A stretch of 64,000 nt of DNA, from assembly GCA_018873245.2 (NCBI GenBank), contig JAEMBT020000009.1, positions 5,805,180 through 5,869,179 of the forward strand, given 5' to 3'. Made by a program: the position numbers and the translations under genes. The notes under the pieces are model-generated. The model had not been told where the DNA came from and searched no databases. It saw nothing but the letters and a program-made list of their open reading frames with translations. This stretch comes from Archegozetes longisetosus. Its lineage: Eukaryota > Arthropoda > Arachnida > Sarcoptiformes > Trhypochthoniidae. The stretch's first letter is position 1; each line of letters begins with the position of its first letter. This document shows, piece by piece, positions 35,325 through 46,719 of this stretch.

Positions 35325-37235
35325 GGTTGGCTTTTACTTTTGTGTGAAGCTGGGGAAACCATTACATATCTATATATTTATTATCAGCATGATTTGAAAA
35401 GCAAAAAAGTCTCAAGCCACACCTACCTCCGGCCACTTCTAAGCCCCGCCCACCAAAAAAATTTTTAGCCACACCCACCAAAATTTTCTTAAATTTTTAT
35501 CTAAATGTACTGTTTAAAAATATGCAAGCGGATTCTCAAAATTCCTTCTGTGGGAGGAGTTATAAACGTTTAAAGTTCGATTTTTCAAAATTTTGACTGG
35601 GTTTTACTTTCCGTAAAGCTGGTGTAGCAATTACATTTATATATATTTGTTGTCAGCATGACATGACAAATAAAATTCTCAAGTCACGCCCACCTCCGAC
35701 CAACTTTAAGCTTCGCCCACCGAAAAAGTTTTAAGCCACAACCACCAAAATTTTCTTAAATTTCTATCTAAATATACTATTTAAGAATATGCAATCGGAT
35801 TCTCAAAATTCCTTCTGTGGGCGAAGTTATGAATTACCAAAATTCCGATATTCCAATAGTAACTAAGACATCATTTATGTCTAGTCTCTATGTTCCTTTG
35901 AGTTGATTACATGAATGGCAGCATATTTCACTTATGCACCTCAATCTCCAACCAATTTTCATTCTAGCATCATTCGTTGGCATCATTGGAGATGAACAAT
36001 TTGTACATCGGGCATGAGTGGCAGCATAATCTCTGGTTGGAATGAGTTTAAACCTCTCTAAGAATTCAATTACAGATTCTTCATCTGAGAAGTTATTTAG
36101 CTTAAGCCTTAAGTCATCAGATTCTGGAAATTTATTTTCTGCCATTTGGTTGAATATTTATAAAATTACTCAGGAACAGGAAGTGCACAGTGGAAAAATT
36201 TGTGAAAAATTTGGTACAATTTTAGATGTCGTTTGAGTTTTCATTCCAATCTCTAACACTAAACATTGTAATCCCGCATTGTTGCAAACGGGATAGTGCT
36301 CGAACCCGAAGGTAATCATTACTCGAAAGTAACCACTTCTGATCTCTCAAGCTAGACTTGTATCACTATCCAACAATGGAGAGTCCATTCGCCTATAAGC
36401 ACGCTCAGTGTATTTCGTGTGAATGAGTGTGTGAAAAATAAAAATAAAATTATAAAATTTATAAAATAAAAAATTGTGGTATTTGGTACTTAAATTGAAA
36501 ATTGAAAATTTGATTAAATTTACTTCTAAAAACCTTAATAAATAAAATAACAAATAAAAATGGACTTACACTTGTGTAAGTAAAACCAGTGTGAGTAAGA
36601 TTCACAAAAAAATGGCCACTAAAAATTGGATTTAAAACACGTGTTTATGTATAGTGAATAAGTAAACATAAAAAACTAGACATAAATGATGTCTTAGTTA
36701 CTATTGGAATATCGGAATTTTGGTAATTCATAACTTCGCCCACAGAAGGAATTTTGAGAATCCGATTGCATATTCTTAAATAGTATATTTAGATAGAAAT
36801 TTAAGAAAATTTTGGTGGTTGTGGCTTAAAACTTTTTCGGTGGGCGAAGCTTAAAGTTGGTCGGAGGTGGGCGTGACTTGAGAATTTTATTTGTCATGTC
36901 ATGCTGACAACAAATATATATAAATGTAATTGCTACACCAGCTTTACGGAAAGTAAAACCCAGTCAAAATTTTGAAAAATCGAACTTTAAACGTTTATAA
37001 CTCCTCCCACAGAAGGAATTTTGAGAATCCGCTTGCATATTTTTAAACAGTACATTTAGATAAAAATTTAAGAAAATTTTGGTGGGTGTGGCTAAAAATT
37101 TTTTTGGTGGGCGGGGCTTAGAAGTGGCCGGAGGTAGGTGTGGCTTGAGACTTTTTTGCTTTTCAAATCATGCTGATAATAAATATATAGATATGTAATG
37201 GTTTCCCCAGCTTCACACAAAAGTAAAAGCCAACC
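35325..37235 (-). mobile_element. Merlin-like foldback element, non-autonomous, young
   Basis: Two arms of about 560 bp (35325-35885 and 36675-37235) are near-perfect reverse complements beginning GGTTGGCTTTTACTTTTGTG. The insertion is bounded by a perfect 9-bp duplication, GTCATAACT (35316-35324 and 37236-37244). Each arm holds two direct copies of a module of about 270 bp (starts near 35331 and 35604), containing GCCCACC/AGCCAC motifs. The 790-bp centre encodes, on the minus strand (35888-36145), an 85-aa protein, MAENKFPESDD...RFKLIPTRDY, with a zinc-ribbon-like CTNCSSPM...WRLRC..ICCHSC. This resembles the N-terminal domain of Merlin/IS1016 (ISXO2-like) transposases. The DDE catalytic domain is absent, so it would need a transposase supplied elsewhere. 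The 9-bp duplication and zinc ribbon fit Merlin; arms this long are unusual for it. Confidence 0.72.
36291..36371 (-). other. tRNA-like sequence with possible Pol III boxes
   Basis: On the minus strand an 81-nt segment starts GGATAGTG and ends CACTATCC, a perfect 8-bp closing stem. Between them lie TAGCTTGAGAG (A-box-like) and GGTTCGAGCAC (close to the B-box GGTTCGANNCC). A proper T-arm cannot be drawn, so it is not a normal tRNA. It could be the head of a tRNA-derived SINE caught in the centre of the Merlin-like element, or a coincidence. Confidence 0.3.
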
Positions 37236-38104
37236 GTCATAACTTTCTGGACTTCACTGTATTTCAGAGACTTCTTCATATATCTCTTTATGTCTCTTTT
37301 TGAGCCAATATCTGACGATATTTCTGTTGCACTTATATTTTCGAGCGGCTGAAGAGGTGGTAAACTTGTCAGAGTGATTGATATCTCTGTACGGTTGATT
37401 GACCTTAGACTTGGATATTTAAAGAAAATTCTGCCGCTTCCATCGATTCTCTCTGTTTTCGATCGTTGGTTATAATTTTGGATAATGAAAACTGTTCTCG
37501 TGGGTACACCTTCATTGACAAAATGATTTACAAAAACAAATAATTTAGTCTTGTGTTTCAAATAAAATGTTACGACCCTTTCTCGAAGTATCTTTTGCTT
37601 GATGGCATAATTCATTTATCAATTGTAATTAAAAGATCATTATAGAAAATGTAAACAGCGATTCAATATTTAAAATGAGGTATAATATGATTACAAGTGT
37701 CGTGTTTTTGCTACAGATTTTTAATCTAAAAGTTTGTGCAATTTTTTGTTGACAGTCCGTTATTTAGTCAAAAACACAGAAATAATGATGAATAAACTTC
37801 GCGATTAAGCAGATAAAACTGAGATAGATAAAAATTTTTATAGAAAATAAGCTTTTGATTCGTTTTGGTTGCCGAGAAATAGAAATAGAATCGTATCCGG
37901 GATAATTGAAAAAATAATATTGCAAATCAGTGATGAAACAGTTAATTTTTCATTAGAATTAGTTGAATTTTTCCGAATCTGTTTATTGATAAAGAGCAAA
38001 AGCAAGATTTCAACACAAGCTCTATTATAAATAGTAAAGCATATCTTTGAGGTAACTATTGAAACAATCGATGATTTGAAAACAACAAATTTAACAATAC
38101 ACTT

Positions 38105-38503
38105 CTAATAATAGTTAGCAAAATCATTATTGTAGGAGGAGATAGATAAAGTAACAATCTCCCAAACTATGTCTTTGAAGCTAATGTGCCGTGATAAAAT
38201 TATTATTATACTTTTTGTGATATATATTAGTTTATGAAAACAAATGATCTCGTAATCCTCATTTTCCTCGTAATTTAAATGAATAAGCACGTTTTGGTAA
38301 ACCTTTAATTTTTCAGATATTTCTTTCTCAGAAATTATTTGCATCGAGGTTGGCTTAAACGAAGTAAACAACACAATTTGCTGTGAGTGTTTATCATTTT
38401 TTAGGTATGATAAGGTTCTACTCAAATAATCTAGAATACTAACAATTTTATTTCGCACTCTAAAATTATCATTTACTACACTTTTATAGCATAGTAATTC
38501 CAT
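38105..38503 (-). CDS. Unrecognised 132-aa open frame, possible exon
   Basis: It begins MELLCYKSVVNDNFRVRNKI and is mainly helical-looking with mixed charged and hydrophobic residues (VRNKIVSILDYLSRTLSYL, EKEISEKLKVYQNVLIHLNY). No signal peptide or clear membrane segment. I recognise no domain. It starts about 350 bp beyond the end of the Tc1-like element and has no obvious inverted ends. It could be an exon of a host gene whose other exons I cannot find, or a chance frame in AT-rich DNA. The length is unusual for chance but not decisive. Confidence 0.25.
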   Translation of the reverse strand: MELLCYKSVVNDNFRVRNKIVSILDYLSRTLSYLKNDKHSQQIVLFTSFKPTSMQIISEKEISEKLKVYQNVLIHLNYEENEDYEIICFHKLIYITKSIIIILSRHISFKDIVWEIVTLSISSYNNDFANYY

Positions 38504-40008
38504 TCTTATAATTAGGTTATCAATCTTATTCTGATAAAGATATTAAGGCTTTATTGATGCAACTCAAGGTAGAAATAGTTGTATTCTTCGTTTGTATTTG
38601 TGTTTTTAATCTTATCTAGAAAACATGAAAACTCTCGTTATATGCTGGATTGTATCTTTATATTTTCGAATTTTATTTTTCTTTTAATGACCTTGAATTG
38701 TTTTCTCTTTTATTTGTAATCTGTCCTAATGAACTTTGTGATCTCTAACCAATATCTTTGACATATGTCTCAGTAATTTTACCACTGTTATATTTCTTAA
38801 ATAATTCACTAACCCTTATTAATTTAGAATTAACTATAAACTCGATATCTAAACACTTTTTATGTGTATTTCGTTAAAAAAATTCATTATGAGTAAACAA
38901 TTCGAGGTATCAAAGCTGTCCTTAAAGTAGATAGAGACAAAGGAAATCTTTTCCGAAGTCCGTTGGGGTTTAATTAAAGCGATATCAGCTACTATCTCCT
39001 ATTACTTGCGAAATTGTTGTTATTTTGTCAGAAATTTTCTTAACTTGAAAAATTGATTTATCAAACCTAGCAACCCTTCCTTTCTATGCTACGTCAAGCA
39101 TCTAATATTATTGCTTTCTTATGGTGTAACATTTTAGTGAGTTATTTGTTTAAATTGCGAATTTTTTTACAGAATTAGCAGTATGATAATTCATCGTGCA
39201 ATAACAACTTAGATTTATGTGTAATAAATTGTTCTTAGAATGAATTTCGCATATTGTATTGTTCACTCGATTGACTGATTCAAAACATAAAAACATTACG
39301 CTCGCAGAGAGTAAAAGAGAAAGATCTCGTTCATACTTCCTCTAAAGAAAGTTAACTCCTGTTCATTGAATGTAATTATTTTACCTATGTAGCATTGATC
39401 TTTGTGGTAAGTCCACTATTTAACTAATATTCATGTTTTATTATATTAGTGTGAACAAGTTTCTCATCTCTATTTGTTAATCCAATCGACTTAACCCTCT
39501 GGTTAACTGTGATTGATATTAATAAAGTGTTAGTATTAGGTGGCAGCTCCTTGTCGTCAAATCCATCTATTAAAGCTTCATCAATTATTAAGTTTTTGAT
39601 CGTCTTCAATTGTTAAATTACGATCTTGGCATAACAGGTACTATCAGCCAAAAAAGTATGTCAAAATGTGCGCTTAAAAAATAGTAAAAGCCAGTGAGAA
39701 TTGAATCAAATAAGGGAAAGATTGAATAAATAGTTTTGTCGTATTATTTTGATAAGTATTATTTCTGAGTCATGAAATGCGAAACTTTAAGTTTCTATAA
39801 ATGATTAAATTTATATCGAACTATAACATAAGTAACTTAAATTCATGAAATAAATAATTGAGAAAAGTTTAATGCAAAGTAAAAAATATATATGAACTCT
39901 TTATCAGCTAAACGATAATGCAGGAGTTCATTATTTTGCTTTTCCATAATTCAGATTTAAACTAAAGTTTATAAAAACTTTCAAGATCTTGATTACCTAA
40001 ATATTAAA
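38504..40008. other. No gene seen
   Basis: About 1.5 kb of AT-rich sequence. A minus-strand frame at 39424-39609 has no recognisable feature. No repeat ends found. Confidence 0.45.
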
Positions 40009-40200
40009 GTGATCCCTAAGTATGTGATGCGTGATAAAACTTTATTTAGCATATACTTTTTGGTCGATAGTACAGCTATGTCCAAATATATTTCCTTTTA
40101 TTATCCCAAAATGATGCGTGAAGAGCAGATTCGCTCACTCATTGAGTTATTTATGGAAATAAATTATACTAAAATCATGAATCATTTGGTTCTAATGTAA
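40009..40200 (+). CDS. Unrecognised 63-aa open frame, possible terminal exon
   Basis: It reads MIPKYVMRDKTLFSIYFLVD...PKMMREEQIRSLIELFMEIN and is open for some codons upstream of the methionine (LDYLNIKV), so it might be a 3' exon rather than a whole gene. Two stop codons follow directly. The composition (MREEQIRSLIELF) looks more protein-like than most chance frames here. It is about 760 bp upstream of the TMBIM-like gene on the same strand. No domain recognised. Confidence 0.25.
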   Translation: MIPKYVMRDKTLFSIYFLVDSTAMSKYISFYYPKMMREEQIRSLIELFMEINYTKIMNHLVLM

Positions 40201-40957
40201 TGAACTACCCAATAATCACCTATAATTAAATGATTTCATGTATTTTTCAAGTTAAAAAAGAGTTCAAAAAACATGTATCAAAACAATATAAAATCTTTGT
40301 TATCATGTGTTTATAATTAACTAATAGATTCAATAAAATCATACCAATAACTCCTGAAGCCGACAGAATATTGATTTTTATCTTATTTTATATGGGTCTT
40401 GAGCCGAGAGGTACTGCAAATGATATATGTCTCATTAGTTCATTTGTATGGCTATATATTATTAATAGTCAATAAATATAAATTTTATTATAAGTCGTGA
40501 ATCAAGGGTTAATTTTTGTTCATAAAATATGAATTAATGCTTCAACTATACTTTCTTCGCATAAGACTATTTAATTTTTATGCTGTCCCCAATATTTTTT
40601 ATCTTAATGCATTAGAGATTGAAGGAAAACTATTTGGTGCCGATTGTACTATCATCTACAAAAGTCTTCGTTAAACTCTGCGCCAAAAATTAAGGGAAAG
40701 GGATATCATTAAAATAAAACTTTAATTTTTAAAAGTTTTATAGTAATGATAATATACGTTCAGAAAACAGTATTTAATGATTGAATTTTATAGCATTTCC
40801 TCAAAGTCTTGACTATAATTTTTCGCCAAATTCGAATTTTTACAAAAAATTTTGGAGGTGATAGTACATAAGTGTAAGATTTTCAATAAAAGTTTAGTAT
40901 TCTGGTGATATAGTTGAAATTGAAAATTTAATTTAATTTAGGACTAAGATTGATGTA

Positions 40958-42010
40958 ATGGCCGAAAATTTGGCAGAAGCAATTGACTTTGATGTAATAC
41001 AAAAAGGTGTAGCATATGCGGATGGAAAGCCAAGAAGTAATGAAAATGAAGATGATAATCCTTTCAATGACCAAAATGTTGCAAGAAGTATTAAGATTTA
41101 GTCGCTAGTAGCAAGTTATTTACTCTTGTTTTTATCATTATCAGTTTTCTTCAGAAAAGTATATTGTATTTTAATGATACAAATAACTTTTACACTTGGC
41201 TTCGTTTGCCTTTGTTATTATGTGTGAGTGTTTAAAGAATGAATTTGGCTATTTTCAACTGAATTTAATTTCTCATTAGTCCATTCATCAAAGAACTATT
41301 CAGAAAGCAACCAATTGGATTAATCATCCTCATGACTACATGGTTAGTCTTAATGGTGGTAACATGATTTTCTTCTTCAGTTTCCACTAATAGTTGTAAC
41401 TCTTTTCAGCGTTATACTTATAGCTATTATATTACAAGTTTGCTGTTGCGGGAAAATTTCTCGCAAATCGCCATATAGTCACATATTTCTTGTGGTCGCA
41501 ACTATTGTTGTCTCATTAATGTATGCATTATTCGTGTCCATCGCAGATGACCCACAATTCATTCTAGTCAGCATTGCTCTTCAAGACTTCATATGCATCG
41601 TAATCTTTGCGACCACATTTCAAACGAAGATCACTCTAAAGATGATACTAAATATAGTCGGTATAGGTTTCTTAGCCACGTTTATCGCATTGATTGTTTA
41701 CTGTAATAAAGGGCAAGTACCAGGTGTCTTGTCTGCATTCTTCTCATCATTTCTTTTCTGTGCAGTATGTGAATCAATGTTTATGTAAAATCAAGTTATT
41801 CTTATTGTTTCGATTTCTTAGGTGATGGTCATTGTGACACAACAAATCATCAAAGCGAGACACAAATACAAATTTACTATCGAAGATCATCTATATGCTG
41901 CGCTGTGTGTCTATCTATCGCTTGGTGTATTCTTCTTGATTACGTTTCGCATTCTGATGAAACGAGAACAGTTTCGTGGTACAATTTTATCCTTGATATT
42001 AGGAACATAA
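40958..42010 (+). CDS. TMBIM / Bax-inhibitor-1-like (Lifeguard) membrane protein
   Basis: The TMBIM family comprises seven-helix membrane proteins of the ER, Golgi or plasma membrane that modulate calcium leak and apoptosis. Five exons: 40958-41087, 41145-41223, 41280-41342, 41410-41764 and 41822-42010 (271 aa). Introns are 57, 56, 67 and 57 nt, all GT-AG and all keeping the family alignment. The N-terminus is acidic (NENEDDNPFND), then RKVYCILMIQITFTLGFVCL (first helix). Further helices run through FLVVATIVVSLMYALFV, VIFATTFQTKITL and VLSAFFSSFLFCAV, with C-terminal ARHKYKFTIEDHLYAALCVY (family KHKYSISPEEYIFAALNLY). The exon 1 start is the first ATG in frame; TTTAG just upstream could be an acceptor for a 5' untranslated exon. 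Both conserved aspartates of the C-terminal helices are replaced: Val214 for the Asp of DTQ and Ser242 for the Asp of LYLD. Identification is firm; retained channel function is uncertain. Confidence 0.88.
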
Positions 42011-42536
42011 AGTTCCAAAGTTTCAAGGAAATTTTGCAAAGCGTACAATAAATTCAGTTAACGCTATAAGTTGAACATCGTATTGATTTTTTTTGGACAT
42101 GAAAATCGCTAATTAATTTAGGAATCGTAACCAAATAATCGCAAAGTACATTCGTCGAAAAAGCTGAATGCCTATGTCTTATCTATTCTCTACCCTTTAA
42201 TCTTAATGAATGTAGATGAAAAATTTTGAATAAACCATTTGATGGTTAAAAGCATGTTTTATTACTTATGAGTCAACTGCTTTTTAGGCCTATCCATAAA
42301 TTACGATAATTCTAACAGAAATATCGGTCAAAATTTTCAAATGCTAATGACTATAATCAAAACTACTCTTAAAAATTGAATGTCTAAATTTTGATAGAAA
42401 ATTTGTCCACCTCAGGATAGCACATCAAACTCAAAAGTCACGAATATTTAGTTAAGCATCTATTGCGATTAAAAATCCAAACACATTAATGATAATACAA
42501 AGTGGAAACTTATGAAATTTTTTCTACACTAATCAT
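42011..42536. other. 3' flank of the TMBIM-like gene
   Basis: It includes AATAAA-type signals near 42049 and 42230 on the plus strand, plausible polyadenylation signals for the gene ending at 42010. No further gene. Confidence 0.45.
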
Positions 42537-43138
42537 TAGGGATGTGCAGAAACGGTTTTTACCGAAAATTTTGGATTAGTCCGAATGCTTTTAAATTTTA
42601 TATATACGCAATTTAATATTAAATAGGCATAATTAGCACAAACTATTTTTCCCCCTTTCCCTGAATCTGACTGTTTCTTGTCGAATTCCAGAAAATATTA
42701 CTTTCTTCCCGAAATTACCGAATGTTACCTTTAATTTTGTAAAATCAACCTAAATTCTCGACTATGATCCGCCCTTTAAAATTTAGCGAAATTTTAAACT
42801 TTTGTAATTCCACGTATAGTCAGAACCTGTAAATCTGAGTACTTAAAATATAATACGTAGTTCATCAGGTTGATTGTTATACCTAAGAGACTAGTTATCT
42901 TTATTCATAACTACTAATGAATTTAAAAAAAAGCTATTATCGTTATTCAAAATTAAACGAATATTCAAATGAAGTAATAACAAGTGAAGTTTAAACGTGA
43001 CATTAAAGCTTGCATTACCTACGATATGCCTAATTTTACATTAAATTTTATTCCCGAATTATTCCCGAATTTAATTAATTTTTATCCCCTAATAACCGCC
43101 GAAATTTCCTTGTTTTATAGCCGTCACTGCGCATCAAT
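42537..43138. mobile_element. Possible non-autonomous hAT-like element
   Basis: The left end TAGGGATGTGCAGAAACGG and the right end, minus strand, TTGATGCGCAGTGACGG are degenerate inverted repeats. Inside lie scattered TTACCGAA and TTCCCGAA motifs resembling the subterminal arrays of the other hAT elements here. No matching 8-bp duplication and no coding sequence. Confidence 0.45.
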
Positions 43139-43789
43139 ACGTAGATATAACGTTTAATTCCACCATTATACTATAAAATATTGACACAGGAAGTCAATAC
43201 TCCCACCTATAAGCCGCTGGGGTTTACTGGGGAAATATTCTCAGACAGACAATTACCCTTGCGGCGAACTGTCACGTTCTGAGTAAGCGAAGCAAAAAAG
43301 GGAAAGAAGAATAAAAGTTAAACTTCACCGATGCGACTTGATGTGAACCGTTTTATTCTTAAATTGTTCTTGAGGAGCTCTTGGAATAGGGCTCTCTTAT
43401 ACAAACATGTGTTTTAGTAAAAAGTCAGTACGATTTGTTGTACTGACCATTAGTAGACTACAAAATTTTATAGTGTTGTGTTTGTGCTTTATGATTATGT
43501 GTTCGTTTGTTTTTTATGTGTCATTTATTTGTTTATTGTGCGTCGATATTAATTAAAATCGGTACACCAACAAACGTGAAAAGGCACTCTCTAGGTATCA
43601 CGGAGTAATGAATCATACATCTTTAAGCTCGGATTGATAACTCAATGTAATTTTTATGCTTAATGTAATGTGAACCAGAATTTGGACAATATTTTAATTC
43701 ATTTTCAGCTATGATATACTTTCTTGAAAAATATAAACTTTTGTACAAAAAACTACATTATATAAGAAATAAGAATGAACTAATGAAGA
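43139..43789. other. No gene seen
   Basis: A mixed-composition block, slightly GC-richer at 43190-43330, with no open frame or repeat ends that I can support. Confidence 0.45.
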
Positions 43790-45740
43790 ACTGACAGTAA
43801 CCCCAATTCGGCACATCTTTTTGTTCGTTTAGCGATGCTAACAATACTTTTGACGCCATTTAAGTGAACTTTATTGAGAAAAGATTTTATTCATCTTATG
43901 AAATGATCAATATTCCTTTGCATATCAACCATTTCTTTAAAATACTCAACGAATAAACGAAAAATCTCCAATCTGATGACGCTGAGTAAGGCTTGTTGGG
44001 TTACAGCATTTGGGTACAAATCCTATTTCGTTTCTAAGCATTGTGCGATTAGTCGGGCGTAATGTGCCGATTCCTTATCAGGCCAGAAGATTTAACTATT
44101 GTTGGAATGGGGTTTCTTCAAGTAAGGAATCAATCGTTTGTGAAGATATTCTTCTTTGTACACATTTTAGTCGATCATCAGGCCAGACTTTTGGAGTAAT
44201 CGTTTACCTTCCTTCGAAATAGCATCCATAGTATGGCTTTCAGCTTGAGTTTCTGTTTCGATACATATTTGATGTTATTAGGAGTTGACTTTATTAGTGA
44301 CGTGAGATAACTATCGTTTAAAGAATGAGATAAAGTGAAGTATTTTTCATCGTCAATAACAAAATCAAATCTACAATAGCGATAAAGCCAAGCGCAGTCT
44401 TAACCATTATACCTTGAGTCTGGTATATTTTGGTGACTTCTTATATCTGCAAATAGACCTTTTTCAACAAATATTTGATAGTTCTTCTGTCCACAAAGAG
44501 CTTATGGATAGCTCCAGAGAGGTCTGGCTACGCTCATCGACAGCCTGTACATCAACGCTTAATTTTCTCAGAAAAATTCTTTTTTCTCGGGTTTCAGCAA
44601 TTTCTAACAAGATTCATCATCAATCATTATACATTTAATAGTTACGTACATTTTGATAATGTTCTATATTTTACTAATTTTCTTACAAATTTTAAGCACT
44701 CGACAACATATTCCATGAAACAAACGAATTCTATTTGATGTTTCAATGCATATATAGGACCTATTTTTTACGCTAGAATTCATACAATTGCTTAAATTCT
44801 CAAAGTTCGCAAAACCATAAGAATTACTCGACCAATTTGTGGAATTCTATTTAATTCATATTTTAACTTGTGACGAACAGTGACTCTATCAGTGGCTCTA
44901 TAAATGACCGTTAATATAGTATTGGTTTGATCCAATTTTAATGTATAAAAGACTTGTAAAATGCATTTTTAAGTCAGTTATAGTAAAGTGTTTGTTGAGA
45001 ACACTTGTCTTGAAATATTTACTAGTATATCTAACGGTAGGATCTCGGGATAAGCAATTTCTATTAGATATCCCTTTCCATTCCCTTTCATATCAAAACC
45101 ATTTAGATTAGTGGACAATAAGTTATATTGTGTATTCCACTGGTAGAATCATTTAGTGGTCGACCGGCGATTAGCGATTAAATCGCGTATTAAACGCATA
45201 AAAATTGTTACAAACTGATTCGAAAAATTTACGGAATGAATCAAGCTGTAAATAATTGTGACGAACTACATTAAACTGCAATCAATTCTTAATGTTTTTA
45301 TAAATTTTGAATTATGAAAAAAGATTGAAATCTGAAGATATACTAAGTAGAAATGTTGTTGGAGTCTGAAAGATCAATTAATTCTATGAAAAATACGTCA
45401 ATGAATAAGTTGTTGGTGAATAAGCTGTCGGTGGACAGGTCGTCGCTGAGCGGAGTGTGACCCACTCCAGAGAAGGTAAACTTGCCTTTACGATTCATTA
45501 TTCCATAAATCTTTTAAACCTTTTGTATAAACATTTTCTGAAATTAACGAACCTTACCTAATCTTCAGTGATCAGTCGTTTCTAATATTTTAATCATGTT
45601 AGTGTATATATGCAGATGTAAGGAATACCTTCAGCCATAAAATGCTTTACTTTATAAAATTTCGGTTTATCTGAATTATTGTTATAGAATATGGCGACTT
45701 GGTTTCGAGTCATCTCTTCCTTCATGGCATAACTTTTAAT
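43790..45740 (-). mobile_element. Second Tc1-like transposon copy, decayed
   Basis: It is the same family as the split copy at 32107-37765. At the minus-strand 5' end it reads MKEEMTRNQVAIFYNNN and KHFMAEGIPYICIY (helix-turn-helix part). Near 44400 it reads RFDFVIDDEKYFTLSHSLND, including the catalytic Asp pair region. At the 3' end near 43860 it reads KVHLNGVKSIVSIAKRTKRC. Between these the frame is lost repeatedly. Exact ends not determined. Confidence 0.7.
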
Positions 45741-46192
45741 AATTCAACTCAATATCAAAGAAAATTAATATAGCTTTATATCAATAGGTTATCTACAAAG
45801 CAGTATAATTATATATACACACAAATCAAATTCTATTTCATTGAGTATGTTATCAAAAAGTCTAAATTCTGATTTAAATGACGTTAAAATTAAAATTTAT
45901 CGGAAACAGTCGAATTTCGATGATGTAATTGTATTGAGCACAATCTCGATCGACCCGTTTGTTTTAAAAAGTTTAACAGAATCTGTAATTAATTGCTCTA
46001 TCACCAATAATATTTGTTGTTGCTACTTATGATTTACTTCATAATTACTGTTCAATCGATTAATGAAAATAATTTCTAAGAAAACAAGTTTGAAATATGA
46101 CTACTAGCTACTTAAAAATTGTGCCCACTTGAAAGCCTGATTAAACTGTCTTAAATAACTAGAGGTTTTTGGCATAATTCTTATATATATAT
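45741..46192. other. No gene seen
   Basis: AT-rich sequence between the Tc1-like copy and the deleted mariner. The frame at 45841-46032 has no recognisable feature. Confidence 0.45.
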
Positions 46193-46719
46193 GGGTCGGA
46201 TGAAAAGTTCGTGTCCTTTTTTATTTTTAATTATTACCGAATGATATTACATAAGTGCATTAAAATATAGTATTACTTAAATATATTCCCCTCTTCCTCA
46301 ATAAATTCTATTGATAAAATTCATCGGTGGCCTACTTTGGCCAACCAGAAAGAGATTCATCCTCTATAGATGTTTTGTTATCTTTGAACCTCTCATACCA
46401 TTTGTGGGCCGTTTGTCTTTCCATAGCAAACTTACAAGAGCCCGCTGTAACATTGTTCAATCTTTCATTTTGGTGTGCCCAATAGGTAGTGAATCTTGAC
46501 AGAAGATCTTTATTCTTCGGAAGTAACACTTGAAGCTAAATCAGACACTTTTTGAATTTTGGTCACATAAGTGCATAAGATTCGCTTCGGTAAAACAAAG
46601 AAACATGTGGTGAGAGAGGAATCAATGCTTTCTATGACTGTACCTTTACTTGGTCAAGCGCTCAATTTGATAGGAAAAATAAACATTCAAAAATGACACG
46701 AACTTTTCCCTCGTTCTAA
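46193..46719 (-). mobile_element. Internally deleted mariner, about 527 bp
   Basis: The inverted ends share GAAAAGTTCGTGTC: left GGTCGGATGAAAAGTTCGTG near 46194, right (minus strand) AACGAGGGAAAAGTTCGTG. A minus-strand frame (46332-46529) carries the mariner N-terminal motif AHKWYERFKDNKTSIEDES followed by LSGWPK (family SGRPK). No catalytic domain remains. TA repeats flank the left end. Confidence 0.7.

Larger units (their letters stand above)
32107..37765 (-). mobile_element. Tc1-like transposon split by a hAT and a Merlin-like insertion
   Basis: Ignoring two insertions, the minus strand reads a Tc1-like transposase. The N-terminal helix-turn-helix domain starts at 37615 (MNYAIKQKILRERVVTFYL, VNHFVNEGVPTRTVF, then GSGR). 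KYSEVQKVMT lies at about 37235-37270, interrupted by the element at 35325-37235. It resumes with VMTKRKCINKYHHFRNYDF and VDDEKYFTLSH at about 35225-35325. RPIEDFFGYLSRIV follows near 34860, then after the hAT element WVAENTRQLKNGI and KKWTRM/VKIVLRVSANGSVFVQNSG-like pieces at about 32230-32370. Degenerate inverted ends with the motif GTCAAYAAAAAA are near 32125 and 37755. There are several frame breaks. The same family occurs again at 43790-45740. Confidence 0.75.

Noticed and set aside
43190-43330. GC-richer block considered as an exon or LTR part
   Set aside because: No open frame of note, no end repeats and no match to the LTRs in the window.
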